Part shown: one piece after another, positions 22,282 to 35,273 of the stretch | How positions within the stretch are numbered: the stretch's first letter is position 1 | How the letters are laid out: the number at the start of each line of letters is the position of its first letter | Assembly: GCF_001625215.2 (NCBI RefSeq) | Contig: NC_030384.2 | Location: 31,422,527-31,486,526 of the forward strand | Direction of reading: 5' to 3' | Origin: Daucus carota subsp. sativus | Taxonomy: Eukaryota; Streptophyta; Magnoliopsida; Apiales; Apiaceae | Length of the DNA stretch: 64,000 nt | The notes under the pieces: model-generated | Database searches by the model: none | What the model was told of the DNA's origin: nothing | What the model saw: the letters and a program-made list of their open reading frames with translations, nothing else | Position numbers and translations under genes: made by a program

Positions 22282-23660
22282 GAACAGAGAATTGCCGTGT
22301 TGTGCTGACCGAAACGATGAAGAAAAATAGAAATAGAGGCGATGCACGATTGCACGTTCGAAATAATAAAGACGGCAAAGACCGTTGATTTTTCTTATTG
22401 TTTGATTTAACTCGGAGCTAAGCAATGCGGTATACAAGTTCCAGAATATTGGGAGGAATTAGCAAGGAAGCGTCGGGAATGTGGTCAATCACAGATTAAA
22501 ATGAAAAAAGGAGCAATCGTTTACAACAAGGGTTGACCTTATTATTCTTTTCCACGACGAGAAACAAAACTTAAAGCTACACACTAACCGTCAATCCTGC
22601 CGTAACCACAAAACTATGAACCACAGAATATGCCCTCTTTGGCCGTCATAATCAGTCGAATCCAACTTATTGGCATCATTTGTTTGGTGGTGGTATAGGG
22701 TTCGAAGCGAGAAAGTAGGATTCAGAATGAGGAATTAGACTTAATTATGGGTATTTCGGCAAACTTAAAAAAAATATAAGTGAAAAAGTTGATTATAAGT
22801 GAGAAGTAAACAAATTAATAAAGTGTTTGGAAAAGAAATAAAAGTTTTTAGAAGTGCTTGCAGAAGTCAGTAGCTTCTTATTCCTCAAAACAAAAATTTG
22901 TAATTTTTTATTATTATAATGATAACTTTTATATTATTAATAAAATTATTTACTTAAACTGAAAAGTTAAAAATTATTCTTCATTTACAGATTAATTATT
23001 ATTTAATAAGTATCTTTTCTAAATTAAACAAAACGGACGCTTCATTTATTCACAAAATGCAGGACTTTGTTTTTTTATTATGGATAAATAATAATGTCCG
23101 AATCCCATCAATACCCTTATTAATAAGCGAAACCACGTTTGATGGAACATCGGTACCAAAAGTATGGTCATCTTATATCATATTTAATTATTTTTATTAT
23201 TATTATTATTATAGCAATTATAGCTAGCGGAATATTATGGCGCTGCCGGATGCTTCTGATCAATAGGAAGAGGAGGAAAATAAATAGACTCCTATTAAAA
23301 GTATAATATTATCATTAGGAAATTTATATTGGTTAGGAATTTATAATATTTTTAGATATAATAATTAAAGACGACTTCTATAGTTATCAGGATTTTATAA
23401 TCAATATAAATTTTTTATTTAATAATGATAATCATTAAACTATTATGAAAAAAATGTCGTATTGGTTAGGATTTTATAATTTTATTATATTATTATGAAA
23501 AGACTTTCATATTTATTATGACTTTATAAATAAAAACTTTAATATTGGTTAGAATTTTATAATTATCAGACTTTGACATTGATTAGGATTTTATAATTAA
23601 AGACTTCAATGTTATATCATTAAAAAAAAGACTTCTAACGTTGTTAGGATTTTGTAATGC

Positions 23661-24268
23661 AACAGTTATACCACCAATAAAATTATTTATTTTAATTTCT
23701 TTGAACTCAAATAATAATTTATGAAACAACTCTGTAAAACTCCTATCATATTTCAGCATTCAAATAAATAAAGGTTTATATTGATATTAATAGCCAAATC
23801 GATATTATCCATATATATACTTTTTATTAATATGCGAAAATTTTCTTTAGTGGGAGAACATCATTACCAAATACCGAATTATCAAAATTTGGTTATTATC
23901 ATGTAATTTAATGTTATCCTACTCTTCACAATATTATAATATTATTATAATAATGGAAAGGGGAAACAGTTATACCACCAATAAAATTATTTATTTTAAT
24001 TTCTTTGAACTCAAATAATTTAATTTATGAAACAACTCTGTAAAACTCCTATCATATTTCAGCATTCAAATAAATAAAGGTTTATATTGATATTAATAAC
24101 CAAATCGATATTATCCATATATATACTTTTTATCAATATGCGAAATTTTCTTTAGTGTGAGAACATCATTACCAAATATCGAACTATCAAAATTTGGTTA
24201 TTATCATGTAATTTAATGTTGTCCTACTCTTCACAATATTATAATATTATTATAATAACGGAAAGGAG
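23661..24268. repeat. 304-bp tandem duplication
   Basis: Copies 23661-23964 and 23965-24268 each start AACAGTTATACCACC and end near ATAATNGGAAAGG. Only scattered differences are visible (for example TAATAGCC versus TAATAACC), so the duplication is not very old. Confidence 0.85.
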
Positions 24269-24837
24269 TGGTAGCACCATGACAAACACAAATTCCAACG
24301 ATAATAAAATTACTGTGAATTCTCTGGTTATAGCCATGAAAAGAGGTTTACAAGATTTTCTCAAAAAAGTTATAAACAAATTAATTTTAAATTCATTCAA
24401 TTTATAATCTCTGTTATGGTTTTATATTAATTTGACAAATATTCATCAATATTAAATTTATAAGAAATTCAATTAGCGTTACACTTAATAATATTTATTA
24501 GACGTCTAAAACAATTATGAACTAAAAAAGTTAAAGTTTATTAAAGATTGAATACACTCTCAGCCAATTTATATATGCTGGTGTTGAATTTTTTTCCATA
24601 TATCTAGAATCAAAAACAACATAATGATTTTATTAAAATAAAACATATCATTTTAAAATAAATTCATATAATAACATGTATCTTGAGAATATTTATTTTG
24701 AAAAATAAAACTTAAACATAATCAAATATTAATATGTTAATGCATAATAAGTTTTGTATCTCAACAATAATAATTTAAATAACATTAAAAATATTATATT
24801 TCCAATAAGTAATGAACTTAAAAAATTCATATAATCC

Positions 24838-24861
24838 TGTGCTTGGCGGGTTATTAACTAG
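24838..24861 (+). mobile_element. possible Helitron 3' terminus
   Basis: GTGCTTGGCGGG followed by TTATTAACTAG and then T resembles the short hairpin plus CTAG terminus of plant Helitrons, which insert between A and T. The hairpin is imperfect and no matching 5' TC end was identified. Confidence 0.3.
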
Positions 24862-25495
24862 TATTAAAATAATATAATAAGTCAAAGTTTTCATTAGTTT
24901 TCTTTTCAACTTGGTTTAAATATCTGATTAAATTAAAGCCAAGGATGTTAAAAGTTTGTATTAACAATTTTGCATAAACTACTTTTCAACGCGGGAAAAG
25001 TAAATTGCCATCGGTATAATATAATATTATTCTTCTATTTCAATTTGTAGTTATTGTTTAGGTTCTCACAAATAAATCCTCATTAGAAATGACAAAACAA
25101 GAGTGTTTGAGAATTTGTTGCATCTATTGTATGTTGATTTGCAGATATGGACGTTCAAATATTAGCGGGAGGAATATGGACGATAAATATGGAATAAAAA
25201 TAATTAAGAAAGAATAATATTAATTAGGATGGACGGTGTATCAAATCAGCAGGGTTGACTTTGGAATGAGTTCTGTATTCCAGTCTTAAAAATTATTTAA
25301 GTATACAATACATATCTTGTATTCGAAATTTATAAGCATGACTAACAATTTCCATGGTGCATTGACTCGGTAGGTGAGGAAAAGATTAGGAACCAACCTG
25401 TATCTTTCATAATTTACCATAAAAACACTCACTCCCATACAGTGGAAAACCAAATGACATCAGCCAATACAGAACCAAATGACATCAGATAGAGC

Positions 25496-27009
25496 CTAGA
25501 AGACAAATCTACCACTAGGGATTCTCTGCTCAAGTTTACCGACTCTTTTCAGTGGCCAGATAATGTGGAAAGGAACCTGCGATGCACATAGGATTATAGC
25601 CAGTGGTGGAGCTAAGGCAAGAAAGTATATAAGAAAAAGCAGACCGCATCCTTCTAAATAACCAAATCCAAATGTTTAGCAAAGTCACATGATCTTTAGA
25701 ACAGTGAAGATGAGCTGACAAGCTACGCTTTTGCCTTCTCGAAATTTTACTGAATGGAACTACATTGAACAGTTAATTTGCTTGCCTTTTAAAGATTAAA
25801 TGGTATACTCAAAGTAAACACTTACACCCCAATTGAGAGAAAATAGAAGGTATGGATTTGAGCATACCGGGCCAATGGATCTTGAATCCAGGCTAGAAGC
25901 TGAATTATCTCCTTCAACCCAACAATGCCCATCTGGAATCTTCACAACATCATTGGAGAAAGGAGAACTGACCCAGTAACCTGGCAATGCAGTGATTCTC
26001 TTCACACATTTTTCCTTGTTATCATTGGGGGAGCTGCAAAAGATGGAAACAGCAGACAGTCAATATTTACACATTAAGTACTCCAGCAACTAATAATTTA
26101 TATAGTATTCAGGAATAAAGTCTTCTGTGTCTATCCTGACCAAAAAAAAAAAGTCTTCTGTGTCTATTGTAACTTGTTCAAACACAATTCCACGGGCCAG
26201 TACCCAGGTCATTACACAAAAAAACTTCATTCAGTGTCTAGTCATGAAGCATTTACATTGCAAAAGAACTGTAAGCCCCCAGTAGACATATATCTGCACA
26301 TCAAGTAATGCTAAATTTCATTTACAAAAAAATAATGTCAATTTGATTTCTTTTTTTACTATAATGCAAATCAATATATTTGTCCTAAAGCACAAATAAA
26401 AGGGCATATTTATGTAAAAGACATGATAATTAGAATAAAACTTCAACAGAGAAAAATTCCATATTACAAACATGAAAAATATAATGTATACACACATGCA
26501 AAAGAATAAAACTCAAACATGTGTCATACCTAATATGTTACTTCTGAAAGAATTTTAGAATGAACACACAAACAGGCATGCCATACATGTATTGCCATAG
26601 AATTAGTTTACTACTGGTGCATCATTCATTTAATTTACTAGGATCCACATTCTTTAAATTAGCAGAAAGAAAATCGGTAATCATACCAGAAAACTATGAC
26701 ATCACCAAGTGAGAACTCGTACTTCTGCAAGCAAAATTTTTCTACCAAAACACTGTCATCTGTGGCAAAACCAATATATTAGTATTAAACAGCTAATCAT
26801 TCAGGCATGAGGGTTAATAATTTGATCCTCTGAAAGATTTTACCTGTAGATCCTTCCAAAGAAGTACTGCAATGGGGATTGAAGGTTGGAGACATAGAAC
26901 AGCCTCGAACGGGAACAACACTGATATAACGATCAGATATGGTGAGGCCTTTAAGCCCATATGTGAAGAAGTTTTTTGAGAGACTTGAGATAAAGTTCAG
27001 GCTTACCAT
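25496..27009 (-). CDS. mitochondrial inner membrane protease subunit 2-like
   Basis: Four exons on the minus strand: 26844-27009, 26687-26759, 25868-26033 and 25496-25576, all with GT-AG borders and consistent phases, giving 161 residues. It matches plant IMP2, a signal peptidase I-type serine protease of the inner mitochondrial membrane that removes intermembrane-space sorting signals. The catalytic Ser is S38 in VRGCSMSPTFNP and the catalytic Lys is K91 in KRITALPG. The conserved GDN...SLDSRSIGP box is at 121-135. One oddity is that exon 4 reads VPFHIIWPLKR directly after GP, where relatives have about nine more residues (a GLIQGRVT-like strand). No small exon for them is evident in the 291-bp intron. 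The gene may be active but altered, or an aging copy. Confidence 0.82.
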
Positions 27010-27294
27010 CCTTGTTAGCAAAGAACAATCAAACTGACAGGAATGACATCTGTACAGAAGCTTTAATCAAATTAGAGAGGAATAAGCGTACGGGTGTGCG
27101 CGCGCACACACATATATATTATTGATATAGACTTATCGGAGTGTAAGTATGTTAGCCATGAGTTCACAATAAAAAAATAGTTAGTACAACAATCACCATA
27201 GGATCCTCAAAAACGCTTGATAAGTTGATATGTTGAGTACTAAGAGTACAATTGACAGTATATCAAGTCTCTTAATGCTAATGATGGAATGCGG

Positions 27295-27665
27295 TTTCTT
27301 GTAGGGCGGCAATCTTTGCAATTCTCTACATAAGGTGTCTTGGGTTGATTTTTGTAAACCAAGGACAGAAGGAGGCTTAGGGCTTCGTGATTTTATACCC
27401 TAGAACAAAGCTTCTATTTAATTTCAGTGTGGAGGATAGTACAACCTAATTCAAATTCAATATGGATTCAAGGGGCGAAATCGAATTCCTCGCGGGGTAA
27501 ATCTCTCTGGAGAATGAACATTCCTGATGACTGCCCCCAACCTTCATCATATTTTAAAAACCAGCAATTAGGCCCTGCAACATTTATCTTATTAGACTAG
27601 TGTTGATTCTCAACTTATCACTTGGCATGATCATTGGCTGGTTTGTGGTGAAACTTTAATCTCTG
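27295..27665 (+). mobile_element. LINE retrotransposon remnant (3' end of ORF2)
   Basis: The plus strand contains KVSWVDFCKPRTEGGLGLRD followed by a stop, and about 250 bp on WHDHWLVCGET. Both match the region between reverse transcriptase and the zinc-binding RVT domain of plant LINEs. Several stops and frame changes show it is dead and truncated at both ends. Confidence 0.75.
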
Positions 27666-28182
27666 CTGAAGAATCTTATAGGGGGGGTACTTGGATGGTA
27701 GGCGGGAATGGGAATCGGAAATTGGATTGAGGCGTATGGCAATGGGGTATTCCAATGGGTATCCCAAGGAGTGTGGAAGAAATGATTTACCCACCAAGTG
27801 GAAATGAGGTTTCCATTTCATACAACAAAATTGCTAATCCAAACATCAACACATGGGTTAGGATTCCAGTTCCTGTTAACCGCACTCATTAACCATGAAC
27901 TATACACCCCGTAGTGTGGCAAAACTACTAGCTCTAACTTTCACAATCATGAGAAACTCTGGTGACCAACATTCCCTTTGGTCACTATGATGTTATTTGC
28001 TGGAACAATCTCTCAACCATTGGTGTGTCAGCTTAGAAGTCTCTTTGGAATCAAAACCCTTGTTTTGGCTGGTACAATCTGGTTGAGTGTTGTTGATCTG
28101 ACTTGTAATCGTCTAGTAATATTTATTTTCTTAAAGGATTATATTAACATGTCCAATTACCCTCCCTTGGTTCAAATCTATG

Positions 28183-28467
28183 TACTCCCTCCGTCCCACA
28201 CATTTCTTTACACTTTCCTTTTTGGAGTGTCCCACCCAATTCTTTACATTTCAAAACTTACCAAAAATAGTCAATGGGTCCCACCACTTCTCCACTTTTC
28301 TTTCCTTTTCACACTACTTTTACTCCACTATCTACTTTTTATACATTAAAAACCAATGGATCCCACCGCTTTACCCACTTTTCTTCCTCTTTTCCACTAT
28401 TTTATACATATTTCTTAACCTCCGTGCCCAACCCATTCGATAAGAAATGGGTGGGACGGAGGGAGTA
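28183..28467. mobile_element. Stowaway-type MITE
   Basis: Terminal inverted repeats TACTCCCTCCGTCCCA and TGGGACGGAGGGAGTA, with TA at both insertion borders as in Tc1/mariner Stowaway elements. Length 285 bp. Open frames inside it are incidental. Confidence 0.85.
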
Positions 28468-28925
28468 TATTCTAATGGTATCTATCGGATGAATGTGTGA
28501 GTTGGCGGAGTGTTGGTCAAATATGTTTTCAACAAGCAAATGAGTGCAATTCGTTTTCAGATGTTAAATACTTATCATGTTAACCAAAAACCAATTAGCG
28601 ACTTGTCCGCATTGGGTTTAATGGCATAATATAGATGAATCTTTTGCGATTGACAAGCAGATGAATTAGTAGCTTGTAATTCAATACATGCAAAGAGGGT
28701 TAAATATCAATCAGGTGACTCATTTCAATTCGATGATTCAAGTTGATCACTGATTGAAAAAGTGACTCAAATGAGTTACTCATTTAAAAATCTGTATCAA
28801 AACTATTACTTTATCGTTAGTCGAAATTCTGAAAGTATTATATATTGAGTTTCGCATATTTTATATTAACGATATTACATCCAAATGAAAAGTTCGGAGT
28901 TCTACTATTTTAACTAACATTGTTA

Positions 28926-29319
28926 GAGCATCTCCAACCATGAAGATCCTTTAGCTAAAAGGTGAGTTGTCATGCCAAAAATAAAAAATTTAGCCAACCA
29001 CTTCAAAAATTCACACTCCAACCACAGTGACCTGTTGTCTATAAATTTAGTCAACCTCCTATGGATGGCTAAATTTGTCGAACCACTACAGGTCTGTAAG
29101 AAATCTGTAGGAAGATTGCACATCATTTATTACCATATTGAACTGATATATTCTATTTTAACAATCTAAAATATTAATAACATGCTATTTTTAAATTATA
29201 TCCAACCAATATACCCAATACCATTGAAGAGAAATCTCTTACAGGTTCAACAAATTTTACATAACGTCTTACAGGTCCAATTTAGCCAACGATTATAGCC
29301 AACACCGTTGGAGATGCTC
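28926..29319. mobile_element. PIF/Harbinger (Tourist-like) MITE
   Basis: Terminal repeats GAGCATCTCCAAC and GTTGGAGATGCTC are flanked by TTA at 28923-28925 and 29320-29322. Length 394 bp. Same terminal family as the element at 17369-17723. Confidence 0.85.
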
Positions 29320-29924
29320 TTAGATTTTAAAATTTATCAATTATTTATTTTTATTTAAATCAATAAAACAATCAAAAAATTAAAAATAAATAGATGATAA
29401 AATTATAAAAATCCAACAAAATTAGCTAAAATAGTAGACTTCGAAACCTTTCATTTGGATGCAATATCTCATAAAAAATGTGCGAAACTCAATATATGAT
29501 ACTTTCAAAATTTCGACCAATGATATTTCTGATGCAAATTTTTAAATGAATAACTCATTTGAGTCACTTTTTCAATAAGTAACCAACTTGAGTCATCGGA
29601 CTGTCAGTTACCTGATTGATATTTAACCCATGTGAAGGGAACATACCTTTTCCATTACAGGGGAGCTTAGCTTGGTATACCATGACGGACTAGGATTGGA
29701 GCCTGTAGATGAGTTTTTTTGTCGAAACTGGGCCTTTCCGACAAATAATTTGGGCCTCCGTTATTAGCACAGCCGTCGGGTTGGGCCAACAAAACCGACC
29801 CTAAAGAGAAGGAGCCGTATAATTTCAAAACCGGTTAGGTTTGATTCCAACTTTTCCGGAAAAGTTTGGTTAATTTAGTTTATAATTATCGATCGAATAA
29901 AAATACAGTTAGGTATTATTGTAC

Positions 29925-30285
29925 TTTTCCAAATTTTTCAAGATGTTGGCTGACTTTAAAAATTACATAATAATGATCAGAGTTTTTTTTCGCTTTTTAA
30001 TAAAGTGGCGGTCGTGAATCTCCGTTAATTTTCCTCCGTTAATTTCAAAAAATAAAAAAATAAATGAAAAAGTGGTGGAAATCGAGCCAACATTTTGTAA
30101 ATTTTGGAAAAATACGGCCACCACTTTGTTCTTTACTTTTTTAGTTTTAAGAGTTAAAAGGAAGAAAATTAACGGAGGTTCCCGGCTGCCATCTTTTTAA
30201 AAGACGGAAGTAAACTCCGGCCACCATTATGTAATTTTTAAAGTCAAGCCAATATCTTGTAAAATTTTGAAAACAACGGCCACCA
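29925..30285. repeat. foldback (inverted repeat) upstream of the adenylate kinase gene
   Basis: The left arm (about 29925-30055, with AAGTGGCGGTCGTGAATC then TCCGTTAATTTTCC) pairs imperfectly with the right arm (about 30160-30285, with TTAACGGAGGTTCCCGGC then GCCACCACTTTG). A central segment repeats the ACGGCCACCACTTTGT phrase. It looks like a decayed inverted-repeat transposon. No clear target duplication was found. Confidence 0.55.
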
Positions 30286-30584
30286 CTTTGTCATTTACAC
30301 TTAAAAATATAAATTCCTCTTTTTTTTTGTATTTAATACTTTTTATTTAATTTCGGGAATTGATGGATAAAAAAATATATGGAAAATATGGTGAATTAAA
30401 TTGGAACCGCAGAAAGACGATGTACCAATGACAAGTTGCCACGTCTTACTCCAAAAGTGGAAAAAAGTCAAACTCTTTAATTACCCCCTCTTTCCTCTCC
30501 TTAAAACACTAACCTAAACTTAAACCCCTCTCTCTCTTCGCGTGCCAAACACAAGAACATTCTCTCTCTTATTTCTCCGCCGCC

Positions 30585-33500
30585 ATGGCCGTCGTGAGCC
30601 ACCGCCTGAAAGCGGCCGCTTCAGCCTTACCCCATCATTTCCTCCGCCGCAGGCCTTTCGGATCGGCCGCGGCGCTTGCTTACGATTACGACGAATCGGA
30701 GCACGAGGATGGATACACAACAATGGAGGATAGTGAGGGCTGTGTTACAGGGAGAGATGTTCAGTGGGTTATTCTTGGGGATCCAATGGCTAAGCGACAC
30801 GTGTATGCTGATAGGCTCTCTAAGCTTCTTGATGTGCCTCATATTTCTATGGGCACTCTTGTTCGTCAAGAACTTAGCCCTCACTCTTTCCTTTACAAAC
30901 AGGTGCGTTTGTATATCTGTATGTATGTATTTGTGGTTATGTGCGTGGTGAAATGTTTGTTTTATATTCTTGATTTTTAGTTTTTGTGGGGTCTTTGATG
31001 GAATTTTGTGAAAATAGTTTTCTCATTGTTGTTTGAAATGTTATTTTGGTGTTCTTACGAGTAATTGTTACTACTGCCGTGTTCTATTTTTCTTGGAATA
31101 TATGGTAGTATTGATTTCTGAAGATCGGAATTACTTGATCGATAAAGGTCATTTGCAAAGATACCGCATTGGAGGAAACTCGAGCACTCTGTGTATGGGA
31201 AAATGTTATTTATAATCCATGGCATAAAATTGTGAACTGGATGCTGTTAAATTATTTTTTTTGGGGGGGTAGGGGTTTCATGATTGTTCGCTGTTTGATA
31301 GGGTTTCTTGGGTTTTAGCTTGGAGTGAAAAAATGGTTTTTAATATTTAAAGGATTGTGATGTATCAAGATATTTGATCATTTCCCAGGTCATGAATCGA
31401 ATCGTCATCCTTCCATCCCCTGTAAAAAAAACTATGTGTGAATGTCACTAAAAAAGGGGGAACTTGTTTTTAAAAAAAGTAACGACTATGAACTTTGATG
31501 ATATGATGCTGTATATGTATGCTCTCCTTCACCGGACTCTTCAGTTTGACCTTCATACCCTTTCGACCGAACATGACATGGGAGTGGGTATAAGATCTGA
31601 GTCGGACACTTCATAAAAGCTGGTAAAACAATCTTATTCAAAATGTTTTACAAGGTCTCAAAACAACTCGTTTCTAGAGTGATGTTCACGGATGACTATT
31701 ATATGTCATCATTATGATTTATGCTACACAGTTAAAAATAAACAATTATGTGTTTGTTTATTAGTAAAAGACACTGATTTGAAAAATGTAAAATAATTAA
31801 AAAATGACAGTTTCATTTATGTTAACATTATATGCTGAATCCCGGCACCCGTATCCACTTCGGATCCATATCAAAGTGAACATATCCACCAATCCTCTTA
31901 AACTACAGATCCGACACTTGGATCCGCACCTGTACCTGAGCTCGATAACCGGCAATTATACTTGTAGTTATGATTACTTAAGTCATGGCTTGAACTCTGA
32001 AAGTATTTTTTCTGTACAGAAAAATAATATTAAATATCATCTAATTATTTGGTAGAAGTTACCTTAACTGCCGGGGCCCACTTAGCAATCTTTTGAACAC
32101 TACTATGTTGGGACATTAGAAGTTTTCTTCAAGGAATAGTATGTTGATACTTGCATGATGCATCCCCTCTAATATGTATATTGCAAGTTATGTATAGTGT
32201 TTTACACTTTAGATATTCATTTCTTCTGATCTCATTCGTCTTTGTTCTTACTTAGATTGCAAACTCTGTAAACCAAGGGAAGCTTGTTCCACAGGAAGTA
32301 ATTTTTGGTCTATTGTCGAAGAGGCTGGAAGAAGGATACTGCAGGGGTGAATCTGGGTTCATTCTGGATGGTATTCCTCGAACAAGAGTGCAAGCTGTGA
32401 GTCATATTTTTATTGCCTTTTTATTTAAGTAACTGTGACCAATTATCCTCCTGAGCATGCTTCTTGAAGCTATCACGTGTCCAGCAATGTTATTCTATCA
32501 TGTCGAAATCTCTATGGATTATTCTTTTTACTTTTTGCAATCTGTTGTAAATGGCTGTTCTTCATGCCCATATTTCACAGCAGTCTTGGAAGAAGAGTTT
32601 TCCGTCTCTGTGTTAAAGTATAGGTTGCCTTTCTTAGTAAAATCTAGAGTGCTGTAATAGTCATAGAAATACGCTCATGTTCTTAATTATTTCTTTGTTT
32701 TCTATTCATGGTGCAGGAAGTCCTAGACAAAATTGCTGACATAGATTTGGTCTTAAATATCAAATGTACTGAGGATTGCATGTTAAAGGGACTTTTAGGT
32801 GATCAAGCTTGTTCTGCCTGCCATGATTTTCTGGGCATGCACAGCTCCATAATGACTAGAAATCTGCATTCCAAAGTTAATACTGCAGAACTCAATGGTG
32901 CTAATCTAGCAGGTGTTGGTGGAGACAAACTTCGTACTTATGCCGAGCAGGTACACTGTCTAATTCAGAAGTATATATATTCCTGGTTCCAATTGTATCA
33001 CGTGCTTTAAATATGATGATATTTATTGGTTGGTGTTGAAAACTTTTTAAAAAGGCAGTCCCTTGTTCATGCTCCACCCCACCAGGATCATGCGTTCTCT
33101 CTCAGGTGGGAGGTTGAGTTTTCAAGTGTTAGGGAACCTCCATTTGAACCTTCTTGCATTTAGAAATAAGTTTTTATTCCCAATATGTTTCTTATTGCAT
33201 GCATCATTGTGTTGATTCAGGTTGAATGTTTTCCATTTGTTTAGGATACAATAGGTTAGCTTATAGAAGCTTTGCTTTGACTCCTAATTGTATAATAGTT
33301 ATTACTCCAGATATGAATACTTAGACAGATAATGATGGTAAGCTAGTTTACGTTGTAACAATTCGTGAAACACATGTATGGTTGTACCGATGGTAAATGA
33401 AAATGGATCCTGAATTGATTGATAGGTCTGAGGTTATCAAAAAAAATGGTCGTCTTAACCATTTTGTTTCTATAATGTTAAGTCAGTTTTGTCCAAGCTG

Positions 33501-33982
33501 TTTTTCTTTTCCCACCCTCTTTCTTCTGCCCATGTAAGTGTCATGAATATCCACAGAACTTTGTTGTTAAAAAATATAATTTATTTCCATATTAAAAATG
33601 AGTTTAGACCTGCAATTCTAATGGCCTTCTTCTAACATTATTCTATTAAATTTTCCTACTCTTTGTGAACTTGCAGTTATCTATTTGATCCTGCTATGTG
33701 TTGTGGTTTTTGTGTTAAGATGCTTTGTTAAATGTATAGATTTTGGTAAACCATGCTAATGTTTGATATTATTATAATAAATGTGATTACTTAGTCGTTA
33801 TGAAGCGTTTACAATTCTCCTTTCATCAGAGCAAGCCCATTGAAGAATATTACAAGAAACAGAAAAAGCTTCTGGACTTTCAAGTGGCTGGTCCTCCCGG
33901 AGAATCATGGAATAGTCTCTTGGCTGCGTTACATCTTCAGCATATGAGTGCTTTCAGCTCTTCACAGAAGTTGAATGCATAA
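30585..33982 (+). CDS. probable adenylate kinase 7-like protein, mitochondrial
   Basis: Four exons: 30585-30902, 32256-32396, 32717-32950 and 33830-33982, all phase 0 with GT-AG borders, giving 281 residues. The body matches the plant family typified by Arabidopsis At3g01820: VQWVILGDPMAKRHVYADRL, VPHISMGTLVRQEL, the GFILDGIPRTR motif (140-150), IDLVLNIK, and a C-terminal EEYYKKQKKLLDFQV segment. Canonical adenylate kinases interconvert ATP, AMP and ADP using a GxPGxGKGT P-loop. Here the loop reads GDPMAKRHVYA (65-75), with no GK(T/S). This degeneracy is characteristic of the AK7 subgroup, so catalytic activity is uncertain. The first 55 or so residues are Arg/Ala-rich and fit an organelle presequence. 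The ATG at 30585 is in good context (GCCGCCATGG). Confidence 0.88.
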
Positions 33983-34349
33983 TCTATAGAATTTAATTCA
34001 ATGATTCAAATACCAACCGTATGGTCTTTATACGACACATCGGCTTTATAGTAGTATATATGAGTTGCCAGTATGGCTGGGTGATTTTGTTCCCCAATTT
34101 TTGTTTAGGTTTAAAAGACGAGCTATATGAACCCAAAAATAATGAAACTGTGATTGATTCGCCTTTATGGTGTATTTTTGTTATATATGAATGACAGGTC
34201 ATTTTACCTTTCCAGCCTGCGGTAAAGTGTTTTTTTTTTCCCTTTTGAAGTGTGCGTAAATATGCTGTTAATTCGTTCAATGTCTACTATCTTTGGCTCT
34301 TGAACTGAATCATTTATTTGTATTGAGATTTGAGAAGACTTTGAAGATC

Positions 34350-34648
34350 AATGTTGTGTTTGGTTAGGGTGAATGATTCCGGAAGGATTGGAATGAAAAA
34401 TGAACTATCTTATGAACAATTTATAAGAAATTTCATTCCTTCCTCCATTTTATTCCTTACCTCATGTGCTAGATATCACACCTTCAATTTGAGATGGAAT
34501 GCTTCATTCTCTCCCATCCTCAATTTCTTCTCAAATCTCATCATAGCAATTTTGCACTTTCTCAAATTTTTTTCAAATTTTTTTCTTATCTTTATTAGTT
34601 TCAAGTATCTTTACACATTTCATTTCATTCTCCTCAACCAAACATAAC
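34350..34648. mobile_element. MITE with TGTTTGGTT ends (copy 1)
   Basis: The left end TGTGTTTGGTTAGGGTGAATG is mirrored by CATTCTCCTCAACCAAACAT at the right. A close relative lies at 57517-57828. Length about 300 bp, with no coding capacity. The superfamily is not certain because the target duplication is unclear. Confidence 0.65.
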
Positions 34649-35273
34649 ACAAAGGAAGCTTTACAAGAATGAAGCACAACTTTCCTTTTGTTGATACTAA
34701 TAAATATCAACAATTCCAAACTTTCTTGAGCTGTAGAGGTGACAACAGACAATGCGCCGGTTTGTTTTGAAGAATCAACTAAAAAGAATGCTAACTATTG
34801 TATAACAACTTCTACTTTTTTTATAAACACTTTATTAACTTATTTAATTCTTACTTCTTTTTCACTTCTTTAATTTAAGTAATAAGTCACTTTTTTTATG
34901 ATAACCCAAACAACCCGAATACCTTATACTTTGTTACAGAAACCAGTAAGTATAAGAGTAAGGAAAAAATAACTTGATGCCTATAAAAATTAGAAGGTTT
35001 TATTTTATGGGATATATGATCATATAAAGTTTCTTGGCTGAGTTTACCGTTTACACAGGCAATTTAGAGGAGATGGAGGAGATGGTTTAAACATGTTTTG
35101 ACAAAGGAAATGGTTTAAACATGAACTACTTACTACCTGTCAAATAACTCGTTCAATGTAAAATCGTTTTAGGTTAAATTCCCCTGAGTCTGGTAACATG
35201 TATATCATTTTAAACTTTAGATTTCAAATAACATGATTTCAGTTGTCATTTCAAATTTTTAGTTTTATATTAA

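Larger units (their letters stand above)
22442..25495. other. AT-rich intergenic DNA
   Basis: No gene is recognised. From 23290 to 23655 a degenerate 60-70 bp unit around GACTTTNATATTGGTTAGGATTTTATAAT recurs about six times. A 304-bp tandem repeat follows. A possible Helitron 3' end is at 24838-24861. Confidence 0.45.

Noticed and set aside
27978-28349. 123-codon open frame on the plus strand
   Set aside because: Runs from intergenic DNA into a Stowaway MITE; composition is low-complexity and no family is recognisable.
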